Below are positions 53,306 through 53,792 of a stretch of DNA of 53,792 bases, in pieces (the stretch's first letter is position 1; each line of letters starts with the position of its first letter). This DNA comes from Deltaproteobacteria bacterium PRO3 (GTDB lineage: Bacteria > UBA10199 > DSSB01). The DNA lies in NCBI GenBank assembly GCA_030263375.1, contig SZOV01000011.1:1-53792 (forward strand). Reading direction: 5' to 3'. A program made the translations under genes and the position numbers. The notes beneath the pieces were generated by a model that made no database searches, was not told the DNA's origin, and worked only from the letters and a program-made list of their open reading frames with translations.

Positions 53306-53792
53306 ATGTCCGATCCAGTCGTCTGTTTCTACCATGCCAATTGCACCGACGGCGCGGCCGCCGCCGCGGTGGTCAAACGCAAATATCCCGAGGCCGAGCT
53401 CTACCCCATGAACCACGGCGACCCGATCCAGGCCGAGGTCCGGGGCAAGAAGGTCTTCATCGTCGATTTCAGCTTCCCCCCCGAGATCCTCGAAAAATTG
53501 AAAGCCGAGGCCGCGGAGGTGTGCTGGTACGACCACCACAAGACCGCGCTCCCGATCCGCGACCGCATCGGTTGGGGGGTCCTCGACTTGGGCGAATCCG
53601 GCGCCTCTCTCACCTGGCGGCAGGAATACCCCGGGGAGCCGCTCCCCAAGATTTTGGCCTATGTCAAGGACAAGGACCTCTGGGAGTGGAAGCTGCCCGA
53701 CTCGCGCGCGGTCAGCATGGATCTGCGCAACACGGTCGACATCCTCGACCCCGCCTCCGAAACCTGGCGGCGGCTGATCGACGACCTGGACG
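53306..53792 (+). CDS. DHH-family phosphoesterase (partial, 5' part)
   Basis: 162 residues to the window edge. CFYHANCTDGAAAAAVVKRK (His, Asp), KKVFIVDFSFPPE and VCWYDHHKTALPI are the metal-binding motifs of DHH phosphoesterases, related to oligoribonuclease/exopolyphosphatase-like enzymes. GAGG precedes the ATG at 53306 by about 6 bases. The DHHA1 part lies beyond the window. Substrate unknown. Divergent from the secreted paralog pair. Confidence 0.88.
   Translation, partial: MSDPVVCFYHANCTDGAAAAAVVKRKYPEAELYPMNHGDPIQAEVRGKKVFIVDFSFPPEILEKLKAEAAEVCWYDHHKTALPIRDRIGWGVLDLGESGASLTWRQEYPGEPLPKILAYVKDKDLWEWKLPDSRAVSMDLRNTVDILDPASETWRRLIDDLD

Overview
The window is high-GC DNA from a Gram-negative bacterium. 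I see SPII lipoprotein signals, periplasmic-type signal peptides, a Cys-containing C-terminal sorting tail of the MYXO/JDVT-CTERM kind, and a very large protein-kinase/TPR/GAF/sigma54 regulator. Together these suggest a deltaproteobacterial-type lineage (Myxococcota, Bdellovibrionota or an uncultured relative). That placement is inference; the window has no rRNA or other phylogenetic marker. Genes are tightly packed, with many ATGA/GTGA start-stop overlaps.

Layout. 1-3979: end of a membrane protein, a phospholipase D-type enzyme, a lipoprotein, a coupled Rieske/MEKHG pair and an alpha/beta hydrolase. 3990-10059: a complete minus-strand Fe-S assembly operon (Rrf2 regulator, sufB, C, D, S, U, T). 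It is divergent from a Fe/Mn superoxide dismutase across a perfect 31-bp palindrome (10156-10186), so both may be controlled together. 11070-16283: envelope/glycosylation genes (GT2, GT-C-like, DUF2142) interrupted by an acetyltransferase gene lying between two 74-bp copies of the DUF2142 gene 3' end. 16481-22152: DEAD-box helicase, esterase, a Fic protein with two palindromic operators, tRNA-Asn and an EEP-family hydrolase. 22280-34577: lipoproteins, a 990-residue protein with a diacylglycerol-kinase-type N-terminus, QueF, a PDZ protein, citrate synthase, a Gly/Tyr-rich secreted protein, an NHLRC2-like protein and a large membrane protein. 48959-53792: a membrane protein coupled to a ferredoxin, the aguA/aguB pair (agmatine to putrescine), two paralogous secreted proteins and the start of a DHH phosphoesterase.

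The most interesting part is the accessory segment at about 34680-48900. It has visibly lower GC and almost no recognisable families. It begins beside a 3' fragment of a tRNA-Arg-like gene and ends in a 600-bp non-coding stretch with possible IS debris. It carries three close matches to the sigma54 -24/-12 promoter (36165-36180, 37740-37755, 37951-37966) and three copies of a 16-bp motif of the form TGTAA-N6-TGTAA (36242, 37818, 42525). Two copies sit at nearly the same distance (61 and 62 bp) upstream of two of the promoters. A 1690-residue regulator (kinase, ATPase, TPR, GAF, sigma54-activator AAA+, Fis-type HTH) lies at the end of the plus-strand operon. The likely regulon is two small unknown proteins, a Cys-rich secreted protein with a sorting tail, a 219-residue unknown protein and two tandem ~620-residue helical-repeat paralogs. 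I propose this as a self-contained, sigma54-controlled surface or secretion system of unknown function.
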